64,000 bases of DNA from NCBI GenBank assembly GCA_023458095.1, contig JAEXAS010000021.1, forward strand, positions 88,284-152,283, given 5' to 3'. The translations under genes and the position numbers were made by a program. Shown here piece after piece: positions 59,984 to 64,000 of this stretch (positions are counted from its first letter, which is position 1; the number at the start of each line of letters is the position of its first letter). The notes under the pieces are model-generated. The model was not told where the DNA came from. It searched no databases and was given only the letters and a program-made list of their open reading frames with translations. The DNA comes from Actinomycetes bacterium. Its GTDB lineage: Bacteria; Actinomycetota; Actinomycetes; Propionibacteriales; Propionibacteriaceae.

Positions 59984-61709
59984 GAAGTCCCGCCGCCTGA
60001 TCCGCTCCGGGACGACGGCCAAAACCACTCAGTCCGAGGCCGTGGAAGAGGTCGTCGAGCCGGAGCCGGCGACGTTCTTCATGCTGCCGGACACCGAGCC
60101 GGTGCCGGTCGCCGAGGCTGAGCTTCATCGGCTGATGAAGCTGTGGCGCCATGGGCGAGCGACGCGCACCATCGGCCAGGTCCTCTCCGACGGCTACGTG
60201 GCGCTGTTCAGTGTGTTGCTGCTCTCGGCCATGGTGACCAGCACGGTGATCAATGCCCAGCAGGGCATGACCGGCTGCACCACCCAGGCCTGCGACACCG
60301 GACGGCTGCTCGTGCCCACGGCAGTCACTCTGGCCGGCTACGCCTTGGCTGTGGCCATCTCTCGACTGTTCGGTCCGGTGCTGGCCTCAGCCGCGGAAGG
60401 TTCCTGGCTGATGGAGGCCCCGATCAGCCGCAGCCGACTGCTGCGCGGACGACTGGTGATCCCGCTGCTGGCCGCACTGATCGTCCCGGTTCTGATCACT
60501 GGATTGGCCGCCGCGCTTTCCGGCATGGACTGGGTCTCAGTGACGATCTGGTCGGTGGCTGCCGGAGTTGGTGCCATGGCCATGGTGGCCGTCGCCGCCC
60601 AGGAACAGACCCGGGAGCGAGACTCGATCCTGGCCGTCCTCCAGGGCATCTGGAGCGCCGCCGCGCTGGTGGTGGGGCTGGTGGTCATCGCGGTGGCCGC
60701 AGGCTGGCTGTCGGCGGACTGGATCACCACTGCTGCTGCGGTGCGTCCGGTGATGTACGCGGTGGCGGTCGTCTCGGTGGTGTTGACGGTGGTCATGGTG
60801 GTGAGCGCGCTACGACGCCTGGACCTGATCCGACGGGCCCGGCTGGTCTCGGGCGGATCGCTGGTCTCCGGGATGCAGGGTGCCATGTTCGCCTTGGACT
60901 TCGGCTTGATTCGCGACATCTTGGTGGAGCGCAAGGCCATGGCCAAGGGACATGTGACGCCCACCGCGGGGCGCGGTTCGGGACTGACCGCCCTCATCTG
61001 GCGCGACGCCCAGCGGTTGGTGCGGGCCCCGGGAGTCTTCATCGGACTGGTGATGAGTCTGTTGGTGCCCTACGCCACCGATGCGCTGCGCCTGAGCCAA
61101 CTCAATCCGCTGATCTCTGGCCTGGCCCTGGTTGCTGCGCTGGTGCCCTTCCTGGGCAGCCTGCGGGTGCTGACCCGCACCGGCGGGCTGGCCCGCATGA
61201 TGCCGTTCAAGACCGGCGAGTTGCGGGCGGCAGCCATGGCGATTCCGGGTGTGATGGCGCTGCTGTGGGGTTTGGCGGCCACTCCGGCGTTCATCGGAAT
61301 CGCTAGCACCGGGGCTGATCGTGACATCGTCACCGGGATGAGTGCGGCGTTGGTGACTGCCGCCGCTGGTTTGTTCGGCGCTGTGCGGTGGGTGACGGCC
61401 AAGAAGCCGGACTTCGGCCAGCCGATGATGGCCACCGCCTCTGGCGCTTTGCCACCGACGCTGATCTTCAATCTGGTGCGGGGCTTCGACATGGTTGCCC
61501 TGATCACCGCCCCGCTGATCCTGGGGGCACCGGTCTACTGGTCGGCCGGGATCGCCCTGGTGGTGTTCCTGCTGCTGCGCAGCCCGATCAATATGGCCGA
61601 CCTGCAGGCCGAACAGGAGGCCGCTCAGCGGGAGTTGGCGTCCGCGAAAGCCGGGGCGCGGGCGGGCGCAGGCTCGGCCAAGACGAAGATCCCGGCGCCT
61701 CGGCGATAG
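59976..61709 (+). CDS. DUF6297-type ABC transporter permease
   Basis: A 577-residue protein. A soluble N-terminal stretch of about 60 residues (SEAVEEVVEPEPATFFMLPD) is followed by roughly 12 predicted helices in two halves and a basic C-terminal tail. The pattern fits actinobacterial DUF6297 membrane proteins that pair with a lone ATPase. Substrate is unknown. GAGGAG precedes the GTG at 59976 by four bases, and the start lies inside the end of the ATPase gene. Confidence 0.85.
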   Translation: MSKKSRRLIRSGTTAKTTQSEAVEEVVEPEPATFFMLPDTEPVPVAEAELHRLMKLWRHGRATRTIGQVLSDGYVALFSVLLLSAMVTSTVINAQQGMTGCTTQACDTGRLLVPTAVTLAGYALAVAISRLFGPVLASAAEGSWLMEAPISRSRLLRGRLVIPLLAALIVPVLITGLAAALSGMDWVSVTIWSVAAGVGAMAMVAVAAQEQTRERDSILAVLQGIWSAAALVVGLVVIAVAAGWLSADWITTAAAVRPVMYAVAVVSVVLTVVMVVSALRRLDLIRRARLVSGGSLVSGMQGAMFALDFGLIRDILVERKAMAKGHVTPTAGRGSGLTALIWRDAQRLVRAPGVFIGLVMSLLVPYATDALRLSQLNPLISGLALVAALVPFLGSLRVLTRTGGLARMMPFKTGELRAAAMAIPGVMALLWGLAATPAFIGIASTGADRDIVTGMSAALVTAAAGLFGAVRWVTAKKPDFGQPMMATASGALPPTLIFNLVRGFDMVALITAPLILGAPVYWSAGIALVVFLLLRSPINMADLQAEQEAAQRELASAKAGARAGAGSAKTKIPAPRR

Positions 61710-61727
61710 CGCACTACGGTGGACCCC

Positions 61728-62738
61728 GTGAATGATGATGCTGTCACCCGCCCACGGTGGGGTCGAATCGCGGTGTTCTATGCCATGGCCTTCGGCTGGG
61801 TCTGTCTGATCGCGGCAGGGCTCTACCTGCTGGGCCAGCGCAATCTCTCGGCGAACAGCGGGATGGCCGCCACCACCGTCACCATTCTCGCCGTGCTGTA
61901 CATGCCCGCACCGATGGTGGCCGCACTCATCATGGAACGTCGGGCCGGTCAGGGCTACCTGATGCGCCGCACCTTCGGGAAGGGCTTCTGGGCCTCCTTC
62001 AAGCGCATTCTGGTGATCGCGCCGCTGGTGCTGCTGGCCCTGTTGGTCGGCATGACCCTGGCCAGCTACCTGGCCGGCAATGTGTTGGGGATTAACGGCG
62101 CGGGCACCCTGCTGTTGAGCCAGGAAGACCTGGTGGCCAACACCTTGGCGCTGGCTGGGACGTCCATGGATTCCGAACAGGTTGCTGCCCTGGCCGCCGT
62201 GACGCCCGGTCTGGCCGCCAGCCTCGGCCTGGCCTTACTGGGGGCGGTGATTGCCGGGTTCACGGTCAACGGTGTCTTCGCCTTGGGGGAGGAATACGGC
62301 TGGCGGGGCTGGCTCGCTGATCAACTGCGTCCGGTGGGTCCGGTGTGGGCCAATCTGATCATCGGCACGCTGTGGGGTCTATGGCATGCGCCGCTGATCC
62401 TGATGGGTTTCAACTACGGGTCCTACGCTGTGCTCGGGGTGGCCTTCATGGTGGCCTGGTGCATCGCCGGATCCTTCCTGCTGTGGCGGGCCCGTCAGGT
62501 CACCGGATCGGTGCTCGCCGCGGCCGTCATCCACGGCGGGATCAACGGTTTCGCAGGGGTATTTCTGCTCGTCCTGGTCAATACCAATCCCTTGGTCGCC
62601 GCGCCGATGGGCCTGGTCGGCATCGGCACCGTCGCTGTGGTCGCCGCCTTGTTCTGGCTGATCACAGCGCGCATCAAGCCGGTGGCCACGCCTCAGCCCG
62701 AGCCGGCGGCGGCTACCGAGGACGCCACCGCAGCCTGA
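61728..62738 (+). CDS. CPBP-family intramembrane metalloprotease
   Basis: A 336-residue protein with about eight helices. The CAAX/bacteriocin-processing motif 1 is EEYGWRGWLADQL (EExxxR) and the second His motif is WGLWHAPLI, followed by VIHGGINGF, together the glutamic-protease site. Family members process prenylated proteins or peptides, or act in bacteriocin self-immunity; none is assigned here. The start is taken as GTG 61728 with GGTGG five bases before; GTG 61719 is possible. It follows the ABC permease in the same direction, so processing of an exported peptide is conceivable. Confidence 0.9.
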   Translation: MNDDAVTRPRWGRIAVFYAMAFGWVCLIAAGLYLLGQRNLSANSGMAATTVTILAVLYMPAPMVAALIMERRAGQGYLMRRTFGKGFWASFKRILVIAPLVLLALLVGMTLASYLAGNVLGINGAGTLLLSQEDLVANTLALAGTSMDSEQVAALAAVTPGLAASLGLALLGAVIAGFTVNGVFALGEEYGWRGWLADQLRPVGPVWANLIIGTLWGLWHAPLILMGFNYGSYAVLGVAFMVAWCIAGSFLLWRARQVTGSVLAAAVIHGGINGFAGVFLLVLVNTNPLVAAPMGLVGIGTVAVVAALFWLITARIKPVATPQPEPAAATEDATAA

Positions 62739-62791
62739 GCGCGATCTGCTGAATCGGCGCCGACGAAGGGTCAGCGCCGTAGGCTGGAGCC

Positions 62792-63163
62792 ATGTCTACC
62801 GCCATTGGACGTTGGCCGATTATGATCATCGACTGCCCGGATGCGCGGGCCTTGGCCAGCTTTTACTCTGCGATCACCGGCTGGCCCCTAGCCGAACAGA
62901 CCGAGCCGGAATGGGTTCAGTTGAACAGCGGGCACAGCTCAACCATCGGTTTTCAGCAGGTGGCGGGTTATCGTGCCCCGACCTGGCCCACCCAGGACGT
63001 TCCGCAGCAGGCGCATCTGGATTTCGTCGTCGATGACTTGGCTGAGGCCTCTGCGCAGGTCTTGGCGATCGGGGCTACCGAAGCCCCCTACCAATACGCA
63101 GCCAGCTACCGGATCTTCCTGGATCCGGCCGGGCACCCCTTCTGCCTGGTCGCTGCATCCTGA
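62792..63163 (+). CDS. VOC-family (glyoxalase-like) protein
   Basis: A 123-residue single-domain protein with the beta-alpha-beta-beta-beta folds of the vicinal-oxygen-chelate superfamily. The opening IIDCPDARALASFYSAITGW and the ending FLDPAGHPFCLVA are typical of the actinobacterial type, with a QQAHLDFVVDDL strand in between. Metal use and substrate cannot be told. It lies convergent with menF. Confidence 0.88.
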   Translation: MSTAIGRWPIMIIDCPDARALASFYSAITGWPLAEQTEPEWVQLNSGHSSTIGFQQVAGYRAPTWPTQDVPQQAHLDFVVDDLAEASAQVLAIGATEAPYQYAASYRIFLDPAGHPFCLVAAS

Positions 63164-63205
63164 TCGGGGCCTGATTGCCGTGGGCAGGCTGCGACCGACG
63201 ACCGC

Positions 63206-64000
63206 TCAGTCCAGGCCGAGTGCCTGATGCATCGGGAGGAGCTTCGCGACGGTCTCGGCGTATTCCTCGGTGGGTTCGGATTCGGCCACGATGCCGCAGC
63301 CGGCGTAGATGCTGATGCAGTGGGGATCATCGGGATGGAGCCAGCCCGATCGCAGGGCGATCGCAAACTCGCCGTCCCCGGCGGTGTCGACCCAGCCCAC
63401 CGGTCCGGAATAGCGTCCGCGATCCAAGCCCTCCAGTTCGGCGATCATCGCCCGAGCCGCCTCGGTGGGCGTACCGCAGACCGCAGCGGAAGGATGAAGC
63501 TCGGCGGCCAGTCGCAGGGCCGTCACTCCAGGCCGGGCCACGGCAGTCACGTCGGAAGCCAGGTGCAACACATTGGGTAGTTCCAGCACATAGGGCGCCA
63601 CCGGAACATTCATGCCCGAACAAAACGGCGCCAAGGCTTCGGCGACCGAGGCCACCGCCAGTTCGTGTTCGATGAGATTCTTGCTGGACGCCGAGAGTAC
63701 CTGGGCCAGTCGCAGATCGGCCTGCTGATCGCCCTGCGCGCGGATGGTGCCGGCCAAGACGCGCGAAGTCGCCAGGCCCTTCTCGCACCGCACCAGCATT
63801 TCGGGCGAGGCTCCCACCAGGGAATCGACCTGGAATGTCCAGCAACTGTCGTAGCTGCGGCTCAGCGCCTCCACCAGGTACCGCGGATCCAGCCGATTGG
63901 CTGCCCGGATCTGTTCGGCACGGGCCAGAACAACTTTCTCCACCTCGCCGCCGCGGATGCGCGTCACCGCCTCGGCAACAATCCTCGACCACCCCGAGCG
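63206..64000 (-). CDS. menF: Isochorismate synthase, 5' end beyond the window
   Basis: The last 264 codons of a chorismate-utilising enzyme; the frame continues through the window edge, so the start is missing. The chorismate-fold motifs are VGASPEMLVRCE, SRVLAGTIRAQG, SGPVGWVDTAGDGEFAIALR and YAGCGIVAESEPTEEYAET. These match isochorismate synthases (MenF/EntC/DhbC); with menaquinone genes nearby, menF is the best assignment, converting chorismate to isochorismate as the first step. Siderophore genes, which would suggest EntC, are absent. Confidence 0.9.
   Translation of the reverse strand, partial: RSGWSRIVAEAVTRIRGGEVEKVVLARAEQIRAANRLDPRYLVEALSRSYDSCWTFQVDSLVGASPEMLVRCEKGLATSRVLAGTIRAQGDQQADLRLAQVLSASSKNLIEHELAVASVAEALAPFCSGMNVPVAPYVLELPNVLHLASDVTAVARPGVTALRLAAELHPSAAVCGTPTEAARAMIAELEGLDRGRYSGPVGWVDTAGDGEFAIALRSGWLHPDDPHCISIYAGCGIVAESEPTEEYAETVAKLLPMHQALGLD

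Overview
The window is about 64 kb of high-GC bacterial DNA packed with short-gap, often overlapping genes. GTG and TTG starts are common, and the gene families are typical of Actinomycetota: DUF222/HNH nucleases, a short MenE, a DUF6297 ABC permease, PyrR-PyrB-PyrC coupling, and sugar ABC systems without their own ATPase. Menaquinone synthesis, a beta-glucoside PTS and an alpha-glucoside ABC system together suggest a Gram-positive heterotroph, possibly Propionibacteriales; that placement is inference. There is no CRISPR array, rRNA, complete insertion sequence or prophage.

Layout. 0-4 kb: C-terminal end of a membrane GTPase, a second SSB, EttA, and a lipoprotein whose 5' end looks frameshifted. 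4-10 kb: a FAD/Fe-S oxidoreductase with a MarR regulator, then an acyl-CoA ligase coupled to a tandem-hotdog thioesterase. 10-16 kb: an orphan LacI regulator and the pyrR-pyrB-pyrC operon downstream of a DUF222/HNH gene. 16-21 kb: aminopeptidase N with an unusual repetitive tail, an unrecognised 484-residue protein, and tRNA-Pro(TGG) with its terminator. 21-23 kb: a small accessory stretch with a cold-shock/DUF1294 protein, a PIN-toxin remnant, a DUF4287 protein and a rifampin ADP-ribosyltransferase (Arr). 23-30 kb: an alpha-glucoside regulon (binding protein, two permeases, LacI, DUF624 protein, divergent GH13 enzyme) with two matching operators. 30-33 kb: small proteins, a GH18 protein and a histidine phosphatase.

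33-36 kb: a beta-glucoside PTS permease and its LicT/BglG antiterminator, preceded by a textbook RAT/terminator switch. 36-44 kb: an OmpR-type two-component system, YdcF, LssY-like and DsbA-like envelope proteins, and a multidrug efflux/TetR pair with a palindromic operator. 44-51 kb: alanine dehydrogenase, an FMN riboswitch controlling a RibXY-type riboflavin uptake pair, a dCMP-deaminase-like enzyme, an unusual two-module histidine kinase with a NarL-type regulator, and a lytic transglycosylase. 51-64 kb: menaquinone genes menE-menA-menC-menD on the plus strand and menG and menF (cut by the window end) on the minus strand. Between them lie a GntR regulator, a RecB/Cas4-like nuclease coupled to menG, an ABC exporter pair, a CPBP protease and a VOC protein.

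How the genes work together. The alpha-glucoside genes form one self-regulated unit, because LacI is the last gene of the transporter operon and its probable operators sit at the transporter promoter and in front of the GH13 gene. The PTS unit is controlled by RNA antitermination and the riboflavin genes by a riboswitch, so three different modes of nutrient-uptake control lie within 20 kb. The men genes supply the respiratory quinone; menB and menH are not in the window.
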